This document shows positions 53,292 to 63,960 of a stretch of 64,000 nucleotides of DNA, piece by piece. The DNA comes from Ascaphus truei (taxonomy: Eukaryota; Chordata; Amphibia; Anura; Ascaphidae). The translations under genes and the position numbers were made by a program. Every line of letters begins with the position of its first letter. Positions within the stretch are counted from its first letter, which is position 1. Location: assembly GCA_036426205.1 (NCBI GenBank), contig CM071570.1, positions 71,290,995-71,354,994 of the forward strand, read 5' to 3'. A model generated the notes under the pieces. The model did no database searches, was not told the DNA's origin, and was given only the letters and a program-made list of their open reading frames with translations.

Positions 53292-53915
53292 GCATCCCCT
53301 TCGGAGTGGTAAGGCGTAGTAGGGGACTTTTTGATGTGGAGGAGGATCAGCAATTCTTTTATTAGTTTGCTTTCGAAGTCCCGTCCTTGATCAGAGTGGG
53401 CGTTGAGGAAGCCCCTAGTGCATGAAGTACTTCTCCCAGAGTGTGTTGAAAAACCTCCTATGGCGCTGAGGATGAATGGATGGAACAGAGTCTTGTGCAG
53501 TAATGTTCCTATGAGGATTGCCTCAGAGAGGGAAACAAGAGAAATGCAAAAAAACACCACAATAGTGTATTACCTTTAGACAATGTAAGACATATTAATT
53601 GAAGAGCATTTATTAATTAAACAATTGTATCTACAATTGAAGTAAAACATGAACATAATAAACAGTGGATGATCTTGTTAATAAAACAAGATGTATGGCT
53701 TCCCAGCGCTTGTGCTGAAAAAAGCTTGCTGCTCCGCCAAGAGTAAACTGGAATCCTACTCACCGTCCTTGAGTAGGACATGTGCAATGGTACGGGGTCT
53801 TTTGCCAGGGTTGCCGTCTGCTGCAGGGTGCTTGACGTCTGCTCAATGCGTGCGGGGAGATTCCTGGTATACTCGGGTCTTCAACACGCCGAGTGAATTG
53901 CAAACGTCTCCTCCG

Positions 53916-53957
53916 CTGAGGGAAGAGACACGTGAGAGGTGTTTCGAAACGCGTAGG
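53916..53957 (+). ncRNA. Hammerhead-like motif, left arm of the dimer
   Basis: CTGAGGGA (53916-53923), then a 7-bp stem GAGACAC/GTGTTTC (53925-53931, 53939-53945, one G-T pair), GAAAC, GC, GTA and GG. The second box and stem III (AC-GC-GT) are exactly those of the 42.6-kb ribozyme type. The first box has an inserted or changed base and stem I is poor. A 32-bp inverted repeat (CGGAGGAGACGTTTGCAATT core) flanks the motif. Confidence 0.5.
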
Positions 53958-54120
53958 AAGGTTGTGGGCATCCAGGGACACCGTAGCTGTACCAATCGGC
54001 TGTGACGTCAGCGGAGGAGACGTTTGCAATTCACTCGGCGGAGTGAATTGCAAACGTCTCCTCCGCTGACGTCACAGCCGGATTGGTACAGCTACGGTGT
54101 CCCTGGATGCCCACAAACCT

Positions 54121-54164
54121 TCCTACGCGTTTCGAAACACCTCGTCACGTGTCTCTTCCCTCAG
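54121..54164 (-). ncRNA. Hammerhead-like motif, right arm of the dimer
   Basis: The inverted partner of 53916-53957, read on the minus strand, with the same CTGAGGGA, 7-bp stem II and GAAACGCGTAGG. The stem II loop is one base longer (CGTGACGAGG region). Confidence 0.5.
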
Positions 54165-54795
54165 CGGAGGAGACGTTTGCAATTCACTCGGCGTGTTGAA
54201 GACCACGAGTATACCAGGAAATCTCCCCGCACGCATTGAGCAGACGTCAAGCACCCTGCAGCAGACGGAACCCCTGGCAAAAAGACCCGTACCATTGCAC
54301 ATTTTACTCAAGGACGGTGAGTAGGATTCAGTTTTTACTCTTGGGAGCAGCAAGGCTTTTTTCGCACAAGCGTGGAAGCCATACATCTTGTTTATTAACA
54401 GAGATCATCCACTGTTATTATTCAGTTCATGTTTTACTTCAATTGTGATACAAGTTGTTTAATTAATAAATGCTCTTTCAATTAATATGTCTTTACATTG
54501 TCTAAAGGTAAACCCTATTGTGGTGTTTTTTTGCATTCTGTTTCCCTCTCTGAGCAATCCTATAGGAACATACTGCACAGACCTGTTCCATCCATTCATC
54601 CTCAGCGCCATAGGAGGTTTTTCAACCAACATCTTCCCAATCTGGGTGGAAGATCCCAGTCAACACCCCAAGGCAAGGTCAAGGGAATCTCTTCATCCAA
54701 GGACTGTATCTCAGGTTTTGTTCCCTCTGTATGTATTGTAATAATATTGCACTAGCGCTTATATACACTTAGTATTGTACCACTTCTCCCAGAGT

Positions 54796-55931
54796 ACCTT
54801 AGCCACCGTAATGGCTTTTTGGTCTTTGGTCGGGAAGGCCTGAGCGTAGCGGGTGTAATGATCGGTGATGACCAGTACGTTTCCTATGCCACGGCTATCG
54901 ATTTCGATACACAAGAAGTCCATGCAGACTAAGTCCATGGGGCCCGTACTTTTTAGGTGGCCCATTGGGGCAGCTCTAGTGGGCAAAGTCTTGCGCTGAA
55001 TGCACCGCACACACCTACGACAGTGATGCTCCACGGCTTCTCGCATTTTAGGCCAGAAAAATCTATCTCTCACAAGTCCAAAAGTTTTATCTATCCCCAA
55101 GTGACCATGTTCGTCATGGAGAGCTTTCAATACCAGATAGTGTAGTCGTTTTGGCAACACTAGTTGTCGCCGATTCGGATGATTATGATACTCTACAACT
55201 CGATATAATAGATTGTCTTGTATCTCGAATTTGTCCGCTTCTCGCATCAGTATACCTCCCACATCCCCCAGAGTCTGGCGAAGGAGAGCCCTGCGATTGT
55301 GTCGGATGGCATAACGAATGGCCCCTGCGACCGGGTCTTGTTCTTGATATCGTACCATATCCTTCCAGGCGATAATCTTGTCGGGAGTGACATGCATTCC
55401 ACTAGGGTCGCGATAGGCTTCGGGTTTAGCGTTGGAGGCACACCCTAGGGAGTCGGCTACTCTTAGTTCTGAAAATGCTACTTGATCATTTATGATGGCG
55501 GCGGTGCAACAGAGAGCTCTTATTCCTGGTCCTGGGATTTCTTCCCACTGATCTTCGTCAGGGGTAGTATATAACCCCGGTCGCCTAGACAGGGTGTCCG
55601 CTCCAATGTTCAAGGGGCCTGGTTTGTATTTCAGGGTGAAATTGTAGTTAAAGAGAGCAGCTAGCCAGCGATGCCCGGCCGCATCGAGTTTGGCGGAGGT
55701 CATGATGTAGGTGAGCGGATTATTGTCGGTCCGTACCTCGAACGACACCCCATACAGATAGTCCCGAAGTTTGTCTACAATGGCCCACTTAAGGGCCAGG
55801 AACTCGAGTTTGTGCACCGGATAATTCTGCTCACTGGCAGTGAGACTGTGGCTGATATATGCAATGGGCCGTAACCCCTCGGGGTATTTTTGATGTAACA
55901 CGGCCCCTAGGCCACTCAGACTAGCGTCCAC
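54796..55931 (-). pseudogene. Gypsy RNase H and integrase N-terminal/core
   Basis: From 55931: VDAS-type start, then SEQNYPVHKLEFLALKWAI and FEVRTDNNPLTYIMT (RNase H with its Glu and Asp), ADTLSRRPG, then the integrase zinc finger H..H...C..C (HDEHGHLGIDKTF, CRRCVRC) and the first catalytic Asp (LVCMDFLCIE) with VITDHYTRYAQAFPTKD. The frame is cut at the dimer insertion at 54781. It joins the RT by a one-base shift near 55925. Confidence 0.88.
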
Positions 55932-57159
55932 ATGTAGTATGTAGGCTGTTCAGGATTGGCGTAGGCCAGTACTGGAGCCGCCGTCAGGCTCTGTTTTAAG
56001 TCCTTAAAGGCTTGTTCGCACTCAGGCATCCACTTGTCCCCGAAAGGCTGTCTAGCAGGGGTGGCCTTCTGGTCAGCGTCTACCGGATAAATTTTGAGTA
56101 GGCTGTTGAGCGCTTTGGCCCTACTGGAGTACCCCTCCACAAATCTGCGATAGTAGCCACAAAACCCCAAGAACGAGCGCAACTCTCCCACATTCTCAGG
56201 GCGGGGCCAGTTGACAACAGCTTCAATCTTGGCGGGGTCAGTGGCAATTCCCGCACCGGACACGATGTGTCCTACGTACGTTACGGAGGTCCGGCAGAAC
56301 CGGCATTTATCCAGGGAGAGTTTGAGGCCTTCCTGATGTAGTCTATCCAGCACTTTCAAAAGCCGAGACTCGTGCTCTTCCAGGGTTTCCCCAAAGACGA
56401 TGATGTCATCTAAATACACCAGGCATTCTCGGGGGTTCAAGTCCCCTAGAGTCTTCTCCATTAGCCGCTGGAAGGTGGCAGGTGCCCCACATATGCATTG
56501 GGGCATACGGGTGAAATGGTAAAACCCTGGGGGCAGACGAATGCTGTCTTCTCTTGATCCTTAGTGCTCATGGGGTCTTGGTAGTACCCTGACCGAAGGT
56601 CCAGTACACTGAACCACTGACTCCCGTGTAAAGTATCTAGGATCTCTTCTATTCGGGGAAGGTTATACTGGTCTGGTACAGTCCGATTGTTCAGCGTTCG
56701 GTAATCTACACAAAGTCTCACGGTCCCATTCTTCTTCCTTGCGACTACTATGGGGGAGGTGTAAGGGCTTCGTGACTCCATGACAATTCCGGCTGATTCC
56801 ATTTCGTTGATAGCCGCCCTCACATCCTCTATGTCCCAGGGAGCGAGCCGACGGGAACGTTCCCGGAAAGGCTTCTCATCCGTCATCCGAATGGTATGTT
56901 GGGCATTGCGACTACACCCCACATCCATCTCACTGATAGAGAACACGGCTCGTCTTTTCTCCAGTTGCATTTGTAATCGCTCCTTCCAGGCTTCCGGCAG
57001 TTCGGATGAGCCAAAGTCAAAGTCTAGTGGTGCCCCGGGATCTTCCACTCTTGTCGTATTAACTTGCACGGCAACCTCCACGGAGCTGACAGGATATATC
57101 CTCCCAATCCGTTGACCCACGTCGATGGCCATGGGGAAGGGCGACAGATTCTGCACCAC
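55916..57159 (-). pseudogene. Gypsy reverse transcriptase
   Basis: Minus-strand blocks: ESAGIVMESRSPYTSPIVVA, RLCVDYRTLNNRTV, WFSVLDLRSGYYQ (first Asp), GAPATFQRLMEKTL, CLVYLDDIIVFG (YLDD at 56405-56416), LKLSLDKCRF, YVGHIVSG and ELRSFLGFCGYYRRFVEGY. These are the RT motifs of Ty3/Gypsy elements with the catalytic aspartates kept. A frameshift near 56510 splits the fingers from the palm. Confidence 0.9.
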
Positions 57160-57297
57160 TACAAAGATTCGACGGGGAATGGTGGTGGGCCAACTTCGGA
57201 ATTCGGGTACAAGGCGATATCCCCTACGTACATCCTCTTCGGGGGTGCTCTCTAGAAAGAACTGGTGCTCTTCTTCTAGTCGATCAGTGTAGGCACA

Positions 57298-58359
57298 TCA
57301 AGCAGGGACTCTCTGAGTTTCTCCTGGAAAAAGTTGGGTCAATCCGCCCCGTCCGCAGAACAACAGCCCGTAGTCTTCCGGGGGGGTTTTGGGAGGGGCT
57401 GGATCGGCTTGTACCAGCTGTAACTGCAGGCTGGACATGGGGAGCTCGTTAGCTTCGTGTAAGTAGGCCCGGATGACGGCTTGCATAATATCAGCATTCG
57501 TACTGAGGATGATTGGGTACTTGGGCGTATCTTTGGGTTTCGGACACACCAAGGCATCCACCTTCATGGGGTGAGATTTTCCCGTGTTGAGCTGTTGTTT
57601 TTTCAGGTCCACGGTCACCAGGCCATCGATGGGGTAGTCGTCATTACTTAGGCCACGTACCTTGATATGTTCGGCTGGTCTCAGAGGCCGCTTTTGGAGA
57701 TGGCGATCATAGAATCCCCGATATATGATGGTGACTTGAGACCCTGTGTCTAGTAGAGCGGAGGAGTAGATTCCGTCCACTAGTACTCGGATCAACGCTA
57801 CCGGTCCCACACGGTTACCATACTCCGCCGGATCTTCTCCACGGTGAGGGGTCCCGGGCGTGTCAGTATCGGTCGCATACACCCCACAAACCATAGCCTG
57901 GGGAGTGAACTTCTTGGGGGAGGGGCTCCGGTGCCGAGATTCGCCCATCCGACAGTCGTACGATATGTGTCCTTTCTTTCCACATTTGTAACAGGAGATA
58001 TCCCTGCTAGTAGCACGGCGGTCGTACGGGGGTGAGGACCGTCCCGTGTATTTTGGTTTTTCGGGGGTGGGTTTGTCCGGGGGCTCCTCCTTCTTCTCAG
58101 CACTCCCTTTGGGTTTAATGCTACTGCAGGTCTTTGCCTTCTGAGGGGAGTGTAACATCAGATGGGTCTCGTGCTCTTTGACCTGCTGCAGGAGTTGGAT
58201 GAACGAGGGGGGCGGTCCCCGCGTGAGGTGATCATGAATCATGCTAGCGATAGGGTGAGTAGGGCTGGACCCATGGAGGTATTGTTTACAGAGATATTTA
58301 TCCATCTGGGAAGGCGTCACATATTTATGATGCAGCAACGGCCCGAGCGAGATTTGCAC
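57298..58359 (-). CDS. Gypsy gag C-terminal part, zinc knuckle and protease
   Basis: A clean frame of 353 residues. Its start continues the capsid (PPSFIQLLQQVKEHE is the end of PNMA-type capsids). A zinc knuckle CYKCGKKGHISYDC (57952-57993, CX2CX4HX4C) marks nucleocapsid, and SSALLDTGSQVTII (DTG at 57742-57750) is the aspartic protease site. It follows the gag N-terminal frame after a one-base shift near 58435. The stop before RT separates it from pol, though PR and RT may be joined in an intact relative. Confidence 0.88.
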   Translation of the reverse strand: MQISLGPLLHHKYVTPSQMDKYLCKQYLHGSSPTHPIASMIHDHLTRGPPPSFIQLLQQVKEHETHLMLHSPQKAKTCSSIKPKGSAEKKEEPPDKPTPEKPKYTGRSSPPYDRRATSRDISCYKCGKKGHISYDCRMGESRHRSPSPKKFTPQAMVCGVYATDTDTPGTPHRGEDPAEYGNRVGPVALIRVLVDGIYSSALLDTGSQVTIIYRGFYDRHLQKRPLRPAEHIKVRGLSNDDYPIDGLVTVDLKKQQLNTGKSHPMKVDALVCPKPKDTPKYPIILSTNADIMQAVIRAYLHEANELPMSSLQLQLVQADPAPPKTPPEDYGLLFCGRGGLTQLFPGETQRVPA

Positions 58360-59147
58360 TCGGTGTACATTAGCAGACAGATCTTCCCCATCCTTTTGAT
58401 TTATGGCGTAGTATTTGGCCCACAGGGCGCCATCATCCTCTTTGCACTATAAGCTTCCACTAGGAACTCGATCATCATGCGAGAGGTTAATTTGGGGTAT
58501 TGTTCTCGATGGATACTGATCAAGGTGGACACTGGGGGGCGCAGGCACTCCATGAGCCGTTGGCGTTTCGCAACGTCAGTGCATGACCACTCTTCCATTA
58601 CTCCCCGAGTGTGTTCCTTCCATGTCTCTATCCCATCCTCCCCGGTAGGCACAGGGAGCGTCCTCGAGAAAGCCTTTAACTTCTGGTAGCTTTGGGCATG
58701 GGTGGCTAAAGTAAGTGCTTCCACCAGTGGCGGTAAGCTGGTGGGCATGGTTAACTGGTCTATCTTGTCATTGAGTTTCTGTAGGTTATCACTACGCACC
58801 CCTGCTTCGGCAGATGAGCTTGACCCGGGAGAACTGGATTCTGACCGGCAACTAGCCGCCTCACTCTCGGGGTAGTGAGCGAAGGGAAGAGTGGGGTCGT
58901 CCTCATCCAGCTCTCTTACAGGGGGGTCTCGAAGAGGGTAGACAAAGGGGCAGCTGCCAGGCGGTGCATCGGGCAGCGGTAAATATTGGGGAACGGCGGG
59001 CTCGAGTACTACCAGGTCTCGCCGACAGTCCACAAGCAAGGTGTTCCATTTAGAGTCTTGGTCTATGCGTACATCTATCAGGCGGGCTTTGGCAAAACCC
59101 GGGAGTTGTCGTAAGGCCGTTTGCAAAGTCTCTAGGGGTAAGGCCAT
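58360..59147 (-). pseudogene. Gypsy gag N-terminal part, PNMA-like
   Basis: From a plausible ATG at 59147 (MALPLETLQTALRQLPGF), an RRM-like leader KARLIDVRIDQDSKWNTLLV is followed by an acidic, Ser-rich linker and a capsid N-lobe with ETWKEHTRGVMEEW and KRQRLMECLRPP. This pattern is that of PNMA/ZCCHC-type Gypsy capsids (W-x-E-H-T, then K-R-R-x-L-x-E-x-L). A one-base shift near 58435 moves it into the next frame. The frame is open further upstream into the LTR, so the start is tentative. Confidence 0.75.
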
Positions 59148-59239
59148 GGGTACTCTGGTCACTGCTACGGCACGACGGACTGGGTAGGCAGGGCCATGGC
59201 GGCACAATTTAGTCTCGAAGGGGCACCCCAGGTCTAAGA

Positions 59240-59257
59240 TCTCAGTAGCGCCTCCAA
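59240..59257 (-). other. Primer binding site of the Gypsy element
   Basis: Read on the minus strand, the LTR end ...GGGCTACA is followed by TT and TGGAGGCGCTACTGAGAT. TGG directly after the LTR is the complement of the tRNA CCA end. The matching tRNA is not assigned. Confidence 0.6.
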
Positions 59258-59258
59258 A

Positions 59259-60383
59259 TGTAGCCCTGGGTCCTATCAAACGCAGGCCGCTACTATATGC
59301 TGTATCACCTGTAGGCTCGCAGGGCCTAAGTCTCTGCCACGGAGAGCCTGGGGTACGCACGAAATGATTATAAGGGGTGCAGCGCCTCCACCTGCGACAG
59401 CTCCCGCCAGAGGGGGAGTGGGTCTTCGCAGGACGTATACTCGGTAAACACCAACACACGGCAGAATAACTTAACCAATCGACTTTACTTGCATGAATAC
59501 TCCTACACATATACAGGTCAACGGCCCTCCCTAGCGGAGGCACTATACTCGCGTCACGGCGGACGCCAATCCTCCCATATCCCTCCACCGGGTGATCCCA
59601 CCCCGTGTCCAATCCCCAAGGGATAAGTCCTCCCACCCTACAGTGAGTCAGATGTATGTGTATATATGAGTGTGACTGCGCAGCCACTGTGTCCCGAATG
59701 AATTGATGGTACCGTTGGTGCACTTGTAGAAATACCTGCCGGGTACTCCGATACCCAGTACCGCTACAATCTTCACAAAGACTCCGTACGAGGTAGATAT
59801 CGTCCTCACACCCACGTGAATATCCAGGGCGATCCCACCCGGACACTCGTGGTTGACTAGCGGGGCCTGAGCCCAGACCTTCCGGCAAATAGAACAGTCC
59901 AGCTCCGATCGTGTGGTAATAACGGGAATCTGGAACCTCACTATGGCGGTCCCTGGCTCAGCTTGTCTCTACTGGGACTCAGGGCCTAACTGGGCCTGGG
60001 GCAGGCGGCCTACGCAGGGGCGGTAAACCTCCTCTGCACCGAAGCTCCGTCTCCTCTCCTCTCCAGCCAGCTCTGAGACAACGTGCGCGCAACCGCCTCC
60101 CTTTCCTCCTCCAGAACTCAACCCATTGGCTCCCTCCTACCACAGGGTCTCGCGGGTGCTACTGGGACAGGTGTATCACTACCTCCCTCCAATTAGAACT
60201 CTCCTCCTTCGCGGGCTTTGGCAAACTAGTTTGCGCACGCGCAACCTCTGACCAGGTCAGACCCTACGGATGCCAAACAGAACATGGCGTCTTGCATGAC
60301 GCGGAGCCTCCCTATGGGAGTACGCTCTCTATGCCCCCCCCCCTTCCCCCATACCCAGGGTGAAAAAGGGGATCCCGGCTACA
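59259..60383 (-). repeat. 5' LTR of the Gypsy element
   Basis: TGTAGCC...GGCTACA with GATA immediately outside. Very similar to the LTR at 51067 over its whole length, with scattered substitutions and indels visible by eye. Contains CpG-rich promoter-like sequence (60010-60250). Confidence 0.92.
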
Positions 60384-60387
60384 GATA

Positions 60388-62375
60388 AATAACACTTCAT
60401 CAGTAAGGCAAGTGCCTAATCTTAACGCTTACCCTAAAAAGCCCTAGCTTAACTCCATTCCCTAACCGCTAAAACTTTCCTTCTCCTAGAAGTGGCTGTG
60501 GAGGAGTTTACAGCGCCGGAACGGCTGAGGCAGAGGGTCTGTGGGCAGTCATTTGTGATACAGCTGTGACAAAATGTCCAATTCTGAGTATGTGTCTTGA
60601 CTCAGTAGTGTATGGGTAGACAATTTAGTGACTTACATAATGGTGCAACAGAGGAAGAGTAGTTAATAAGGTAAATGAGCTTGGCAACAGCATTTAGAAT
60701 TGACTGGAGAGGAGACAGAAAGCAGAGGGGGAGACCAACTAGCAGGTTGCAGTAGTCAAGTCAGGATAAAATGTGCGAGTAGGAATTTTGGTGAATTGTT
60801 CCGTGAGGAAGGATAGATACATTTTATAAATATTGCAGAGGTGAAAACGAATGATTTGAAGAAGTACTGAATGTGTGGAATAGATAGGGAGTCAAGAATG
60901 ATGCCAAGGCCTCTATTTTGGGGTGTCAGGATTAAGGTGGTCATCTATTGAAAGGGACAAATGCAATAAAGGTGTACAGTTAGAAGGAGGCAAAATGATA
61001 AGATGTTTTTGACATGTTAAGTTTAAGATAATGATTGGACATCGATCATGAGATGACAGAAAGACTGTTAGTGACATAAGTCTGGAGAGAAGAAAGAGGT
61101 CAGTCGAGGAGAGGTATATTTGGGGATAATCAGCCTAGAGGTGGTAGTAAAGCCCGATTTGCATGATTAGTGACTTTTGTTAGTGCAAGCTCAGTGGATG
61201 CAATTGGCAGAAGTGAGAAAGGAAGGCAGTTGGAAGGGGAGACAGGATCCATAGTTTTCTTCAGGATGGGTGTGACAGAAGCATGTTTGAACGATGAAGG
61301 AAATTAGCCTGTGTTCAGTGAGAGGTTGACGAGATGAGTTGGTGCAGAAATAATTGTGGTGGAGAGTGAATGGAGGAGATGTGAGGGGATATATTCGAGA
61401 GTGCAGGTTGTAGAGGAGGATGAGAGAAGACAGGAATCCTCTTCAACTTAGGACAATGGGTCATTGCATTCGATTCAAAGGGGAAATTTTTTAGTTTTTC
61501 ATCCCTTATTTTGGATAGGTAGCGGTTATAAAATGAAATATATGTAAATCCATACTGTAACTGCAGTATTTAACGCTTGCTTTTATTCTACACCATGTTA
61601 GTGGGATCTCCCCTATTTTTGATCTACATACACGTTTTATCCTTGATATGTTGCACTATATTATGTTTTTTTTTATGCTCTGGAAGCTTTGCACTCTGTC
61701 ACCTGCTGCACATACCTTTTGATGTTGGGAAACATCATACCCTACCAGAGCGGCATCTCTTGAAATGATTGTAATATATTTTTCTTTTTATAGATCTGTT
61801 TGCACTTTGATTGAATCACAGAATTCATAAATACACTTTTCTGTTCCAATATACTCTATAAGCACACTTTTATAACATTTCATATCTCTATATATATTTA
61901 GATCACATTTTCCCATTCAAGCGATTATTTGCACTTGAGCTTCTACACTAACTACAATATTATCAGCAAAACTCTAAAAAAAATGTAGCCGAAAAATCAA
62001 TTTATGAATTCTATTTAGAATACTGTCTGCTCTGAGAATTTGTGTTTCTGATGCCATCAAAGAAAGACATATCTACTTAAACTAACACATTCATTCATTC
62101 CAAACAGGATTTTAATGTGTTTATTTAAAGGATTTATGGCAAATCCCTCAAAACGTTTCACTCCTCATACAGATTACGACTCGTAATAGGAAATCTAAAG
62201 AAGATTCTAGAAAGACTTTAAAGATGAGACAGCAAATGTCTACTCTTAAGAACGTATGTCTTTGCACAATTTTTTCCTGTAAGAATAAAAAATGGAGTAC
62301 TCCAGTATTAGATGATACTTTTTTTATTTGGACTAACAATTGATATTTTTTGGAAAAGCTTTGGAGAATTTAAGA
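60388..62375. other. Spacer with possible LINE-derived piece
   Basis: About 60600-61450 has a purine-rich style (GAGGAGACAGAAAGCAGAGG, GCAGGTTGCAGTAGTCAAGT) seen in untranslated parts of vertebrate retroelements, but I cannot name the family. The rest is AT-rich with no gene. Confidence 0.35.
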
Positions 62376-62379
62376 CAGA

Positions 62380-62765
62380 TATAAAACCTATTGGCTGCAT
62401 GTCTAGCAGCCCCTGGGGCTGCTGGGAATTGTAGTTCCCCTGCGGATCTAATCCTGACATGGCTGCCGCTATTCTGAGGCACTGCACATGCGCACCTCTC
62501 CCCCAAATGGCCGCCGCACATCGGGGCATCTCTGCGCATGCACGAGTTTCCACTGTGCCTGGGCGTCTACACTCAAGATGGTGGTACCCTTACCGGCATC
62601 CCGCCGAGGAGCTCTGGCGACCAGGTCGCTCCTTTACCTGCCCACAACTCCCGGTACTTGTCGGTTTACCCACGCACCTTCGCAGCACTCCATGGACCAG
62701 AGCGTCAGCGCAACCAGCCACAGAATAGTACCAGGGGACCAAGGGGGAAACCTGGCTAAATCCTC
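62380..62765 (-). repeat. Probable 3' LTR part of a second Gypsy element
   Basis: Minus-strand reading: a purine tract CAGGGGAGGATT then TAGCCAGG, as at the inner border of the 51-kb LTR. The following ~380 bp is GC-rich with CGCATGCG-type phrases. The outer border is not visible, so the extent is uncertain. Confidence 0.45.
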
Positions 62766-62899
62766 CCCTGGTGAAAACCCCAACAACCCCGCTTGGGAAC
62801 AACAAACACACTCATACAAGTTACACAATAAAAATGCAGTTTGTATGATGCAACTTAACACATGCATAACTTTAAACGAGATTGAATAATTATGTGAAG

Positions 62900-63960
62900 A
62901 TAGTGATAATGGAGGCTAGTTTGAGACTCATAGTGGGGTGTCCCTAACGAATCTTATGCCACTCTAGTGTCTTATTCGCTGGCTCTTGCCAGGCTCTTCT
63001 TCCGCTTCTCCCTGTAGGGGATAGTAATCATGAACTTGAGGCTCAGGCTCTCTCACAGGGGACGTAACAGTCTCTATATAGTCTCTTACTGGCACAAAAC
63101 TTGGACTCCTTGGGTCCAAAGAATGGCTTGTTGACACCACCAGGTTAGGTACATGCGGCACAGGCCCATTAAGCGGTTCTCCTTCGGGAGGTGACCCTTG
63201 ATCTTGGATCACATTATGAGAGGGTCCTACCATAGGATCCTCGCTTTGTTCCGTCATGGACTCCAAGTTCTCGTCGGATCCATCTGGCTCACTGGCCACA
63301 GTCTGGCTGGCTACAGTCTTTATTTCCGGATCATTGACTCTTATTTGCAGAATGGGTAGCAGATGGTTACGGTGCCAGACCTTTAACCTGCCATCCGGTT
63401 CTTGTATACGGTAGACAGGGATGCCCAGCATCTGAGATTCCACTTCGTAGACCCCGTTGCGCCAGCGGTCGGCCAGCGTGCGTTTGCCGGGTATCCCTAG
63501 ATTGCGCAGGAGAACAGAATCTCCAAGACAAAGATCCCAATGGCAGACCTTGTGGTCATACCACCGTTTGTTGCAGGCATTCGCATGAGCTGACGCTTGT
63601 TCCGCTAGCTGGTGGCACATTGCAGGGTGTCTTGGAGCCGCTGTACATACTTATAGTGCATCCAGTTGGGTACCTCGTCAGTAGAAACCCTCAGTCTCTC
63701 ACCCAAACATTAGGAAATATGGGGTGAACCCTGTGCAATTATAAGCGTGCACTAATGACTCTACGTGTTTGCTCCACTCAGTCTTCTGAGAACCTTTTAG
63801 AGTGCCGAGCATGTAAAGTATGGTTCGAACCTCTCGGGCAGAGCATCTCCCTCTTGATAGTAAGGATTCATTTTGGAGACTTCCTCCTGGCGTGGGAGGG
63901 GTAATGGCGGTGCACTGCGTGTCAAACGCCGAGTGATGCGTTCCAAATAAAGGAAATGCG
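62900..63960 (-). pseudogene. Second Gypsy lineage, integrase 3' part (runs to window edge)
   Basis: Minus-strand frames: YMLGTLKGSQKTEWSKHVES, LVHAYNCTGFTPYFLMFG, then KRWYDHKVCHWDLCLGDSVL, KRTLADRWRNGVYEV and WHRNHLLPI, and a tail ending KSQRIRH. Order and motifs equal the 52-53 kb region of the first element, but residues differ broadly, so it is a separate family. Frames break near 63650. The 5' part lies beyond the window or is interrupted near 63950. Confidence 0.82.

Larger units (their letters stand above)
53443..54781. mobile_element. Inverted-dimer insertion in the integrase, 14-bp target duplication
   Basis: ACTTCTCCCAGAGT lies directly on both sides (53429-53442, 54782-54795). 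Removing the insertion restores the integrase reading (...VLWEKYF...), so the borders are exact. The two arms (53443 to about 54040, and 54041 to about 54625) are near-identical reverse complements; the right arm has ~150 bp more. Each arm holds a hammerhead-like motif and GTTTCGAAACGCGTAGGAAG. A long target duplication points to target-primed reverse transcription (LINE, SINE or PLE type) rather than a cut-and-paste transposon. No protein is encoded. Confidence 0.85.
51067..60383 (-). mobile_element. Near-complete Gypsy LTR retrotransposon, minus strand
   Basis: Two LTRs (51067-52188 and 59259-60383) flank gag, protease, RT, RNase H and integrase in the order of Gypsy (Ty3) elements. GATA target duplications flank the whole element (51063-51066 and 60384-60387). 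The LTRs are very similar by eye, which suggests a fairly recent insertion. Single-base frameshifts split gag, RT/RNase H and integrase, and a 1.34-kb inverted-dimer element interrupts the integrase. No envelope gene is seen. Confidence 0.93.
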
